Of a stretch of DNA of 24,256 nt, positions 6,598 to 14,745 are shown piece after piece (position 1 is the first letter of the stretch; each line of letters starts with the position of its first letter). This DNA is from a bacterium (GTDB lineage: Bacteria; UBP15; UBA6099; JAJRTR01), in NCBI GenBank assembly GCA_024278215.1, contig JAJRTR010000108.1:1-24256 (forward strand), given 5' to 3'. The notes under the pieces were generated by a model. It searched no databases. It was not told where the DNA came from and saw only the letters and a list, made by a program, of their open reading frames with translations. A program made the position numbers and the translations under genes.

Positions 6598-7944
6598 TCA
6601 ACCCTGCAGTTGTTGCGGCTTTACCGGCAATTTCAGATTTATCAGCGTATAATTCTGTATACTTTTGCTATATAGCAATGTGCTATTATCCTTTATCCTG
6701 CATTCGACGTTACCGTCGTCGCCGAGTGTCAGAGAAATCTTATAATCCCATTCGCCGTCGTATATTCTCACCGGTTTTCCCGTCCACTCCTGAGGCAGAC
6801 ATGGATGGAGCACATATCTGTCGCGGAATTTCAGGAATCCCGCGACCTGCTCGATCAGCATAAGCGCCGCGACAATTCTCGCTATCATGAATTTCGTCGT
6901 TTTCTCGAGTCCCGCTGTATACAGTGCCGCAGACAGCGCATAGCCGGCTCCCTCTTCATAATATCCATACTTTCTGAGTCCATCGGCAACAAGTCTGAAA
7001 AGCGGCGCGACGGACGGCTCGCTTCTCAACAATGTTATCCGGTCGGACACAGCGGGCAACCATTGCATCATTCTCTCCGCCTGCTCTTTTGTCGGTATCT
7101 CCGCCGCCATCGGCAGAAAACCTGACATCGCCATATCCCTCACAACCGTCTCTCCGACAAGGTCATAATAAAAACCGCTGTCTTCGTCCCACATGCTTTC
7201 GTGAATCAATTCGCCGAGCGCACGTGAAGATTCCATGAACTTTTCCGCCGCGTTGTTGTGGCCGAATTTATATGCAAGTTTCGACATTATCTGCATTCTA
7301 CAGGTGTTGAGACTGTTGAACGCAACCGAACGCACTGAGTCCTTCACACCCGACAGGCCGGGATGCGACCGCCTTAATTCGAGTGTCGCCGGATCGCCTG
7401 AAAACTCTGCCGCGGATGTGTGGACATACATTCCTTCGACACTTTTCCTGTGAATGGTCTGCCAGTCGGCGAACTTATTCATGCAATCGAACAGGGTGTC
7501 GCTGTCTCGCAGCTTTCCCAGCATGGCAAGCCGCCATATTGCATTAAAAAGGTATGGACCCGCGCAATAGCCTGTTGTTCGTAACGGACGTATCAAATCA
7601 GGTATTGCGCCCTCGTCCAGTTGATTCTCGAAAAAAAGTGCGGTAAGGTCGTTTTCGATACCGGAATCGTAAAACGAAATAAATTCCGACGCCAGAGCCG
7701 ATTCGGTCGCAGCCGCGACCGGTTCTCCTGTTCCGGACTTCAACCAACGCCTTCTTAGCTTCATCCCGAACGGCATCGAAAGCGATGCTTCTATTTCTCC
7801 TGTCAGCTCTTTCATCATGAGATTCATTTTTTCGTCTGGAACCCTCATGTCGAACTCGCCGGGTGTCAGCCATCTCGAACCAAGGTACCTTCTCACACGG
7901 TTCAACGCTTTCAATGATGTATTAAAAAATATATCGTCCATCAT
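6598..7944 (-). CDS. Six-hairpin glycosidase-like protein
   Basis: The 448-residue cytoplasmic protein has no signal peptide or membrane segment. It looks like the (alpha/alpha)6-barrel group that includes trehalase, GH63 and related glucosidases. MWDEDSGFYYDL (251-262) matches the family motif in which a loaded helix is followed by GFYYD. SGFLPMAAEIPTKEQAERM (274-292) matches the usual 'P(L)..G..T.EQAE' repeat. The end PCLPQEWTGKPVRI (381-394) resembles the C-terminal beta segment of GH94/GH65-type enzymes. I cannot place the catalytic acid and base with certainty, and the family and sugar substrate are unknown. It starts 115 bases after queA and ends 47 bases before queE, so it is probably co-transcribed with the queuosine genes although no functional link is obvious. 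Start ATG 7944 has a modest GGA-rich site. Confidence 0.6.
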   Translation of the reverse strand: MMDDIFFNTSLKALNRVRRYLGSRWLTPGEFDMRVPDEKMNLMMKELTGEIEASLSMPFGMKLRRRWLKSGTGEPVAAATESALASEFISFYDSGIENDLTALFFENQLDEGAIPDLIRPLRTTGYCAGPYLFNAIWRLAMLGKLRDSDTLFDCMNKFADWQTIHRKSVEGMYVHTSAAEFSGDPATLELRRSHPGLSGVKDSVRSVAFNSLNTCRMQIMSKLAYKFGHNNAAEKFMESSRALGELIHESMWDEDSGFYYDLVGETVVRDMAMSGFLPMAAEIPTKEQAERMMQWLPAVSDRITLLRSEPSVAPLFRLVADGLRKYGYYEEGAGYALSAALYTAGLEKTTKFMIARIVAALMLIEQVAGFLKFRDRYVLHPCLPQEWTGKPVRIYDGEWDYKISLTLGDDGNVECRIKDNSTLLYSKSIQNYTLINLKLPVKPQQLQG

Positions 7945-8059
7945 TCCAGTTCCATCCGTTTATGTTGTTGAGCCACTTTCGAGCCGCCGGCTCCTGTTCA
8001 ATATCTTAATACCTCGCACAATAAAAGGAAACAATTCGAAATTATCCACAAACTCGATT

Positions 8060-9112
8060 TCAATATATCAGCATCGCGTCGCCGAAACTGTAAAAACGGT
8101 ATTTCAGGTCGATAGCTTTTCTGTACGATTCAAGGATGAATTCGCGGCCCGCGAAAGCGCTAACAAGCGCCAGCAGAGTCGAGCGCGGGAGATGAAAATT
8201 TGTAATAAGCGCATCGACGATTTTAAATTGCTCGCGTCTGTAGATAAAGATATCCGTAGGGCCGCTTCGTCCCGTGGGCGACTCGATCCACTCGATTTTC
8301 GGGCGACCCGCCGCCCAGCTCTCCAGACTGCGAACCGCTGTTGTTCCCACGGCGATTATCCTTCCGCCCGCCGCGGCGGTTTCACATATTATTTCGGCAG
8401 TTCTGTCGGGTACATTGAAATATTCAGTGTGCATCCTGTGTTCTTCGAGCGTTTCCGTGTCGACAGGCCTGAATGTGTCTATACCGATGTGAAGCGTAAC
8501 CGCCGCGAAATCTACGCCCATCGACTTCACGCTGCCTATCAGGTCCTTCGTGAAGTGCAGCCCCGCCGTTGGTGCGGCGGTCGAGCCGGTGTTTTTCGCA
8601 TATACGGTCTGGTAGCGTTCGGGATCGTCGATGCTTTTCTTTATATATGGCGGCAAGGGTGTCGCGCCGTACTTTTCGAGGAAAGATATTACAGCTCCTT
8701 CCGGAACCTCCACGATACATATACCTCGCTCGCGTTTCTCACGCACGATACAGAACGGCGACTTCATTGATTCGTGGAAAAGCTCCGTACCTTCCTTCAA
8801 TCTTTTACCGGGCCTCGCGAGCGCTTTCCACATGCAGGGTTTCGTGTTATCTTCATTCAGGAATAAAAGCTCGATTTTCGCGCCCGTGCTCTTATGAACG
8901 AAAAGACGCGCCGGAAAAACTTTCGATTCATTAACCACAAGCAGATCGCCCGCGCGAAGGTATTCCGGCAGATCATAAAAATGCCTGTCGGCTATGGCCC
9001 GGCCTCTTCTGTCGAGCGCGAGAAGTCTCGAAGCCTTCCTGTCCGCAAGAGGTTCCTGCGCGATATATTCCCCGGGAAGATCGTAATCGTAGAGACTCGT
9101 TTCATGTGCCAA
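8060..9112 (-). CDS. queA: S-adenosylmethionine:tRNA ribosyltransferase-isomerase QueA
   Basis: The 350-residue protein transfers the ribosyl part of SAM to 7-aminomethyl-7-deazaguanine in tRNA, forming epoxyqueuosine. The N-terminus LYDYDLPGEYIAQEP, the segment LLVVNESKVFPARL, the histidine-containing TAGLHF region, HIGIDTFRPV and the C-terminus SFGDAMLIY are all QueA signatures, and length is normal. The start codon is TTG at 9112: no ATG or GTG lies between it and the conserved N-terminus, and AGGAG stands about 10 bases upstream inside the end of the preceding gene. Only 6 bases separate it from the DUF2905-type gene upstream. It works downstream of QueE in the same pathway. Neither queC, queD nor queF is in the window. 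Confidence 0.96.
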   Translation of the reverse strand: MAHETSLYDYDLPGEYIAQEPLADRKASRLLALDRRGRAIADRHFYDLPEYLRAGDLLVVNESKVFPARLFVHKSTGAKIELLFLNEDNTKPCMWKALARPGKRLKEGTELFHESMKSPFCIVREKRERGICIVEVPEGAVISFLEKYGATPLPPYIKKSIDDPERYQTVYAKNTGSTAAPTAGLHFTKDLIGSVKSMGVDFAAVTLHIGIDTFRPVDTETLEEHRMHTEYFNVPDRTAEIICETAAAGGRIIAVGTTAVRSLESWAAGRPKIEWIESPTGRSGPTDIFIYRREQFKIVDALITNFHLPRSTLLALVSAFAGREFILESYRKAIDLKYRFYSFGDAMLIY

Positions 9113-9118
9113 TTGCGG

Positions 9119-9334
9119 TTATCTCCTGAAGAAAATATTAAGAATGATCGAAAGGATGATACTGATGACAATACATGTGACTATCGGAAAGAAAAATGAA
9201 GTGTTGCCGCGTCTGATATAAATGTCGCCGGGCAGTCTCCAATGGTGCGATAACCTGCCGCCGAACGCAAGGAACGCACCCAGCAGGGCAATCGCCGCCC
9301 CGGCGAACATCAGCATTTTCCCTGTCGACACCAT
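9119..9334 (-). CDS. Small DUF2905-type membrane protein
   Basis: The 71-residue protein has two hydrophobic segments (about residues 7-24 and 47-69) separated by a short basic loop containing RLPGDIYIRRGNTSFFFPI. That loop, with LPGD followed by a phenylalanine-rich FFFP entry into the second helix, is the signature of the DUF2905 family of small bacterial membrane proteins, whose function is unknown. The frame continues upstream to a TTG at 9379, but that start has no ribosome binding site and gives an atypical tail; ATG 9334 (GGGGG just upstream, at rather short spacing) gives the usual family length. It lies 56 bases after the hexapeptide gene and 6 bases before queA, in one apparent transcript. 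Confidence 0.82.
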   Translation of the reverse strand: MVSTGKMLMFAGAAIALLGAFLAFGGRLSHHWRLPGDIYIRRGNTSFFFPIVTCIVISIILSIILNIFFRR

Positions 9335-9390
9335 ATCCCCCGTATGAAACCGTCCAATCTTATCGTTGCTGTACAGCAATCGTATTATGA

Positions 9391-9906
9391 TCAGTAGCCG
9401 CCTGCCCGGTATTCTTTCGCTCGTTCGATGTAGTGAAGCGCAATTGCGCTGTTGACCGCGACCTCTTCGTCTGTGACTTCCCTGATAAGGCGCGCCGGCG
9501 TGCCGAGCAGAAACGATCTCGCCGGAAACTTTTTGCCGGGTGTCACAACACTACCGGCAGCGATTATGCTGCCCTCTCCGATTTCCGCGCCGTCAAGTAT
9601 CGTCGAGCCCATGCCCACGACACAGTTGTCGGCAACAGAACATCCGTGAATAATAACATTATGTCCCACTACGACATTATTGCCTAAGACGCAGGGGAAA
9701 CCGGTCGAAACGTGCACGACACTACCGTCCTGGATATTAGTGCCGTCGCCGATCTTAACTTGCTCCATGTCGCCCCGCACTATCGCGTTAAACCAGATGC
9801 TTGACCCGGCGCCTATTTCCACATCGCCTATCACCACCGCGCCCTTTGCTATATATGCCGTCTCGTGTATCGACGGTTCTTTATCCCTGTAGCTGCCTGT
9901 TATCAT
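9391..9906 (-). CDS. Gamma-carbonic-anhydrase-like hexapeptide-repeat protein (YrdA/PaaY type)
   Basis: The 171-residue protein is a left-handed beta-helix built from hexapeptide repeats (for example VVIGDVEIGAGSSIWF, VKIGDGTNIQDGSVVH). Three histidines at 65 (VVHVS), 82 and 87 (VGHNVIIHG) correspond to the metal ligands of gamma carbonic anhydrases, so zinc or iron binding as a trimer is expected. The short helical C-terminus (LHYIERAKEYRAG) is typical of the YrdA/PaaY subgroup. Many members show weak or no carbonic anhydrase activity, so catalysis is uncertain. ATG 9906 follows GGAG with a 7-base spacer. It is probably the first gene of a run continuing through DUF2905, queA, the glycosidase-like gene and queE. 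Confidence 0.88.
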   Translation of the reverse strand: MITGSYRDKEPSIHETAYIAKGAVVIGDVEIGAGSSIWFNAIVRGDMEQVKIGDGTNIQDGSVVHVSTGFPCVLGNNVVVGHNVIIHGCSVADNCVVGMGSTILDGAEIGEGSIIAAGSVVTPGKKFPARSFLLGTPARLIREVTDEEVAVNSAIALHYIERAKEYRAGGY

Positions 9907-10002
9907 AAAATCGCTCCATTACATATAAATATCGACATCGGAAAGTTTATGGCAAAAGAGGCGAAAATCAATAGAAACACATCAAAAACATCAAAGTTGT
10001 CT

Positions 10003-10860
10003 CTATAGTGTAATCACCTGGAAGCTGAAAGTATCTTTGCCGACATTACCGATAATGTAGTGATGATAATTATTTTTCGTATTGGTGTTGAGCCTGCCGC
10101 CCGCGCCGCCCGAGACGATGTATTTTATGCCGTCGACCTCATAGGAACCGTAGTGGTGCTCGTGACCTGTCATGACGGCGGTTACGCCCGCCTTTTCGAT
10201 CAATTCGCGGAAACGCTCCGAGCCGCCCTTGAGAGGAGTGATGTATAATTTGTTAACATAGCCGACGGGCCTGTGCATGATAATGAACTTCTGGAGGTCA
10301 GTCTTCAACGCGTTTTCGAGAAATCCGAGTTGAGCATCTTTCAAATCGAAGTTCGCGTTATTGAGAAAAATAAAACGTGCCGGTCCCGCGTCGAAATAGA
10401 AAAAAGTGTTGCCGAAAAACTTTTTCCACTGTCTCTGGTCTGAATAATCTGAAAAAGACGTGTCGTGATTTCCTATTGCCGATATGACCGGCACCCTGAA
10501 TTTTCTCAGGACTTTTTTCAATGTCGTGTAATAATTCGGCAGTCCCATCTGCACCAGGTCACCGCCCAGCAACACGAAATCAGGTTTCCTGCTGTTCGCC
10601 TGCCTGACTATCTTTTTCACTATCCCCCTGTCGTCGAACGGAATGTGAAGGTCCGCGCAGAAGAAAAACTCGATATTGCCGTCCACGGGAATATCCCGTA
10701 TCCTGCTGATATTTATTTCGTTCCATAAAGGTTTCCGGCCGTTTACGTTTTCCGCCGCGACACCCTTATCCGCAACTATAAGCAAAGCTGAAAAAAGAAA
10801 CAGCAATACGAAAAGAGATAAACGCACCTTATTTGTGATGTTCTTTTTCGTGTTCCGCAT
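10003..10860 (-). CDS. Sec-exported calcineurin-like metallophosphoesterase
   Basis: The 285-residue protein has a Sec signal sequence or membrane anchor (basic KKNITNKVR, then a hydrophobic stretch about 14-30). All five metallophosphoesterase blocks follow: FCADLHI (Asp70, His72), LGGDLVQ (Asp101), IGNHD (Asn131, His132), IIMHRP (His196) and TGHEHH (His233, His235). It should be an active two-metal hydrolase in the periplasm acting on a phosphomono- or diester; substrate unknown. ATG 10860 follows AGGTGA at good spacing. It lies 63 bases downstream of a second, Tat-exported enzyme of the same family that is much longer, so the pair are not simple recent duplicates. They may act on related substrates. 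Confidence 0.87.
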   Translation of the reverse strand: MRNTKKNITNKVRLSLFVLLFLFSALLIVADKGVAAENVNGRKPLWNEINISRIRDIPVDGNIEFFFCADLHIPFDDRGIVKKIVRQANSRKPDFVLLGGDLVQMGLPNYYTTLKKVLRKFRVPVISAIGNHDTSFSDYSDQRQWKKFFGNTFFYFDAGPARFIFLNNANFDLKDAQLGFLENALKTDLQKFIIMHRPVGYVNKLYITPLKGGSERFRELIEKAGVTAVMTGHEHHYGSYEVDGIKYIVSGGAGGRLNTNTKNNYHHYIIGNVGKDTFSFQVITL

Positions 10861-10923
10861 GAGTCGTCACCTGTGATTCTTTATGATTTTATCGCCGGAC
10901 AGGAAGATGCCGTATCAGGCATT

Positions 10924-12309
10924 TCATCCCACCGACACAACTATCTCAGCTTCCGCGTGATGCCTGCCGTAAGACGCCCCGATCCGCGAACGGCCCGGCG
11001 CATCCGATGTGAAAATGTTTTTCCCTGTTATTCGACCGTGGCCTCCCAAGACCTGTATTTCCGGTACAATCGCATACAATTTATTGTTGCCCGTGGCATT
11101 AACGATCAGCGGCACATCCGCCCCGGCAGGCACTTCCCCGGGAGCCTCGCAGAAGCTGATGCTTTTTACGTCGGAATCGTGGAAATACGGATAAACGACA
11201 TATTCCCTGATCCCCTTCGAGTCGATAAAAATATGGGCGACATTTACATCCCTGTCATCCGTATGAGACGCTCTCGACCCGCCGCCGCCGCCCAGCCTGA
11301 GATGAACGATCCCGTCGCGTTCCTCACGGTTATGGCTGTGGAGATGCCCGAAAAGTATGTAGTCGACCCCGGATTTTTTAAATAGTGAAATCATCTCGTC
11401 GACCTCCTCCCCGCGCTCGGCGGGCGTAGTCGACTGCATATACATTTCATCGAGCATACTGCGGTTTCCATACACGGGGAAATGGAAGAAAACGAACCTG
11501 TGCCGTGCCTGCTCGCCCAGCCGCTCCCGCAGCCATTTCCACTGCGCGTCACGTTTCCCGCCCGTCATGTTCAATGTCGCGTTATTGTATTTTTGCGCGT
11601 TGTCCAGAAAAAGAAACTGATTGCCGTCATACTCGAATGAATAGAAAAGAGAACCAAGATGTTTCTTGTACAGCTTCGTGGAAAGGTAACTGTCGTGATT
11701 TCCGATAGTAGTAAACAGCGGCGTGTCGAGCAGCAATTCCTTCGAGCGGTACACCGCCCACTGCGCGGGTTCGTCAACGTCGATAATGTCGCCCGCGTCA
11801 ACCGCGAATGTCGGTCGCCTGAGATTAACCTGTTCGAGCACTTTCGAGAAATGGCCTTCAGCCTCCACGTCGCCGAGATGTGTGTCGCTGAAAGCGGCGA
11901 AATTCAACGTCTCCCATTTTTCGAGCTTAAATCTCGATTCAGCCTTCGCGAATTTTGTGCCGGTAAAATCAAGTGCCATCGCTACCGAAGAATCGTTTCT
12001 CGCAACAACGTCTATCTGATCGCTAGCGATTTCCAACCTGTTGCCGTGAACATTTACGAGATCAATATGCAGTTTCTTAACGAGCGGTCCGGCTGCTTTT
12101 ATCCGGAAAGCAGGCTGGAGACAAAGCGCCCTTATCTGCAATCTGTCGGGCTCGACCTCCCTTGCGAAGCCGCCCCTGACTGAAACCCGGTAGCCTGATG
12201 CCGAAGTCAGAGCGGCAGCATTCGTGCCGAAAGCAATCGCAGGCAAAACAGCCGCGCCCGCGCCTGCCCGCGCCATCAGTCCGATCATTTCGCGCCTGCT
12301 GATTCTCAC
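10924..12309 (-). CDS. Tat-exported metallophosphoesterase with accessory beta domains
   Basis: The 461-residue protein begins with SRREMIG followed by a moderately hydrophobic Ala/Gly-rich stretch, a twin-arginine export signal. Tat export means it folds, probably with metal, before crossing the membrane. After an N-terminal region of about 100 residues, the catalytic domain shows FSDTHLGD (Asp142, His144), DAGDIID (Asp174), IGNHDS (Asn204, His205), FFHFP (His276) and FGHLHSHN (His322, His324). The last 80 or so residues look like a beta-sandwich domain. The start is GTG at 12309: it keeps the twin-arginine motif, and AAGGAG stands 12 bases upstream, a somewhat long spacing. It precedes the smaller Sec-exported paralogue. 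Substrate unknown; a purple-acid-phosphatase-like or phosphodiesterase role is possible. Confidence 0.86.
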   Translation of the reverse strand: MRISRREMIGLMARAGAGAAVLPAIAFGTNAAALTSASGYRVSVRGGFAREVEPDRLQIRALCLQPAFRIKAAGPLVKKLHIDLVNVHGNRLEIASDQIDVVARNDSSVAMALDFTGTKFAKAESRFKLEKWETLNFAAFSDTHLGDVEAEGHFSKVLEQVNLRRPTFAVDAGDIIDVDEPAQWAVYRSKELLLDTPLFTTIGNHDSYLSTKLYKKHLGSLFYSFEYDGNQFLFLDNAQKYNNATLNMTGGKRDAQWKWLRERLGEQARHRFVFFHFPVYGNRSMLDEMYMQSTTPAERGEEVDEMISLFKKSGVDYILFGHLHSHNREERDGIVHLRLGGGGGSRASHTDDRDVNVAHIFIDSKGIREYVVYPYFHDSDVKSISFCEAPGEVPAGADVPLIVNATGNNKLYAIVPEIQVLGGHGRITGKNIFTSDAPGRSRIGASYGRHHAEAEIVVSVG

Positions 12310-12456
12310 GTCTTATCAAAACTCCTTCGAGCATGATTTCCCAATTCGCTCTTTCACATATGCTTTTGTAACCACGCATATTACAATATCATACGGGACA
12401 TGTAATTGTAAGGAATGACTGTGATCTCGTCAGTTCTATTTGAGATTGAAAAAACT

Positions 12457-14745
12457 TCACCCCTTTTTGTCCAGTATGCTTCTGACGGTTTTCAGCAGAT
12501 TCTCCATCTCGAAAGGCTTCTGTATGAATTCGACATTATTGTTTTTCAGCAACTCCTCGGCCTCGCCCTCCACGCTGTAGCCTGACGCCAGCAGCACGCG
12601 CATATCAGGATCAAGTTTTCTGATTATCTCAAAAACTTCCTTGCCGCTTATCCCGGGCATCACCATATCCAGCACCACAAGCGCTATCTCTTCAGAGTGT
12701 TTTTCGAATACATCCGGAGCTTCCATACCGTTTTCAACAGTAAACACACTGTAACCGGCGGCTTTGAGAATTCTGCCCGTAAGACTCAAGACCAATTCGT
12801 CGTCATCAACGACAAGTATTGTTTCTTTTCCGCCTTCTGCCTCATGATACTTCTTCACCTCTATTGTTTCGGGCGTCTCATCACTAACAGGAAGATAAAT
12901 AAGGAAATCCGTACCCTCTCCCGGCGCACTGCGAACATCTATAAAACCGTCATGATTCGCGATTATCCCCCTTGCCACAGACAGACCAAGTCCTGTTCCC
13001 TTCCCTATGTCTTTGGTTGTAAAAAACGGGTCGAATATGTTACGAAGTGTTTCTTCATCAATCCCGGTCCCGCTGTCACTGACCTTGATCAAACATAAAC
13101 CCTCATCAGGAGCTCTTGCGCCTGTGATACTCGGAATGTCTGCTGCACGAACTCGCATGCACGTTATCCGGATCGTCCCACCTGCCGTCATGGCGTCGCA
13201 CGCATTCTGACATATATTTATCAGCGCCTGAATAACCTGATTCTTATCGACTTTTACAAAAAGGCCCGGTTCAATTTTCGTTGTGATTCTTGTAGTTTTC
13301 ACCATGCTGCGTTCCATTATCCGAGAAACATTTTCGACAATATCATCGACACGAACCGGTTTCACATTAAGCCTGTCTTTGCGTGAAAAATAGAGAAGTT
13401 TCATTGTAAGGTCTCTTGCGCGCTCGGAAGAATCCAGTATATCGTCGAGCATCATTTCAGCTTCTCCGCGGGGCACCTGTTTTCTGCGAAGCATGGAGGC
13501 GTTTCCCTTGATCACCGTTAGTATATTGTTGAAATCGTGGGCAATGCCGCCCGCCAACAGGCCGATAGATTCCATCTTTTGAGACTGAAAAAGCTGTTGC
13601 TGCATGGCTTCTTTTTCTCTCTCAGCCCTTTTTGCGTCACGTATCATATTCTCAAAATCTTCAACAAGACTCTCAATCTCCTTAATATTTGTCCGTATAT
13701 GGCCACCTGTTTTGTGCTCCTCGTGAGCAGTCCGGCGCACAACAGAAGCAAGTTTACCAAGCGGACTTGCCACAAGATACGACGCAAACCCCGCAAGCAC
13801 AAGTGAAAAAACAATAAATACTCCGATCAGCCACGCCATAACCCGCTCTGATTTTCTGCCGATTTTCAAAAAACCCTTATTCGAGTATCCAACCCTGAGA
13901 ATACCGATCTTCTTATCTCCCCTCATCAGCGGCATAGCAATATCATACACAGACCGTCCCACCATATCTGTTGTCAACTGGATAAGCAACGGCCGTCTTT
14001 TCTTCACCTGAAGCGCGGTTTTCACCACAGGATCATCCAGTTTCTGCCCTTCTTCGCCCTGAACAAGTTCTCCTTTCCTGTTTTTATAACTATTAACAAA
14101 AACAACACCATTATTGTCCAGCCATTGCACATACTTTATCTTTTTGCTGTTTGCGCACATGTTGACTGCCGTGATCCGTGCGGATTCCATATTCTTCGAG
14201 TTTATTTTTTTGTTTATGTCACTTATCAAAGCTCTGGAATAATCTTTCAGCGATGTTTCCTCCAGCATTTTCGTGACATTAGAATACTCGAAGCCTATTA
14301 TAAGGTCTGCTATCGTCAGTTTTTCAGGCACAACAAATCCGAAACCGCCGCCGAGTGATATTTCGCTCTTTTTGTACTTCGTATTTTTGGGCAAAACCAG
14401 ATCACTGAAAATTTCCCCCTCATGGTCGTCATTGATGTCGTAAAATACTTTTCCACTCTCGCGATCGACTATCAGCGCTACATTGACTATTACTTCGTAT
14501 CCAAAGAGGTCTGTCATTATTCGATCAACCTCTTCATAATCTTTTATCATAAGGGGCGCTCCGAGTCTCGACACAGCGCTTGCCCTGAGCATGTTTATCT
14601 TGTGCATCATCTGGCGTTTCCACATGGTATCGGCATGATACGCATACAGGTAATATGTCATCACTCCGCAAAACAATAGAGCAATGAGTATTATGCCTGT
14701 CATGAAATAAAAAAGTGGGATAGTATTGGTTCTGATTTTTTTCAT
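12457..14745 (-). CDS. Membrane hybrid histidine kinase with C-terminal receiver
   Basis: The 762-residue sensor has TM1 at about 12-34, an extracytoplasmic sensor region of about 265 residues, TM2 at about 303-325, a HAMP-like linker and a short coiled coil (370-390). The kinase core follows: the H-box GGIAHDFNNIL with phospho-acceptor His403, N-box NICQNACDAM, G1 DSGTGID, F-box FDPFFTTK and G2 GKGTGLGLS. A C-terminal receiver domain (642-760) has the acidic pair at Asp647-648, phospho-acceptor Asp693 (VLDMVMPG), Ser721 and Lys743 (QKPFE). No output domain is present, so the signal must pass to another protein. Its ATG directly follows the stop codon of the upstream PhnD-like gene (TAAATG) with no strong ribosome binding site of its own, so translation is probably coupled and the binding protein is its likely ligand-sensing partner. 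Confidence 0.94.
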   Translation of the reverse strand: MKKIRTNTIPLFYFMTGIILIALLFCGVMTYYLYAYHADTMWKRQMMHKINMLRASAVSRLGAPLMIKDYEEVDRIMTDLFGYEVIVNVALIVDRESGKVFYDINDDHEGEIFSDLVLPKNTKYKKSEISLGGGFGFVVPEKLTIADLIIGFEYSNVTKMLEETSLKDYSRALISDINKKINSKNMESARITAVNMCANSKKIKYVQWLDNNGVVFVNSYKNRKGELVQGEEGQKLDDPVVKTALQVKKRRPLLIQLTTDMVGRSVYDIAMPLMRGDKKIGILRVGYSNKGFLKIGRKSERVMAWLIGVFIVFSLVLAGFASYLVASPLGKLASVVRRTAHEEHKTGGHIRTNIKEIESLVEDFENMIRDAKRAEREKEAMQQQLFQSQKMESIGLLAGGIAHDFNNILTVIKGNASMLRRKQVPRGEAEMMLDDILDSSERARDLTMKLLYFSRKDRLNVKPVRVDDIVENVSRIMERSMVKTTRITTKIEPGLFVKVDKNQVIQALINICQNACDAMTAGGTIRITCMRVRAADIPSITGARAPDEGLCLIKVSDSGTGIDEETLRNIFDPFFTTKDIGKGTGLGLSVARGIIANHDGFIDVRSAPGEGTDFLIYLPVSDETPETIEVKKYHEAEGGKETILVVDDDELVLSLTGRILKAAGYSVFTVENGMEAPDVFEKHSEEIALVVLDMVMPGISGKEVFEIIRKLDPDMRVLLASGYSVEGEAEELLKNNNVEFIQKPFEMENLLKTVRSILDKKG

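Noticed and set aside
5909-6601. Radical-SAM gene as activating enzyme of the neighbouring GRE
   Set aside because: The CxxxCxxCDT motif, the 213-residue length, and the HIQLHKIIW ending are those of QueE; it is convergent with the GRE operon and lacks the extra ferredoxin domain often seen in GRE activases.
7817-8770. 317-codon plus-strand frame across queA and the glycosidase-like gene
   Set aside because: It is antisense to two supported genes and translates to Arg/Tyr-rich sequence with no recognisable domain.
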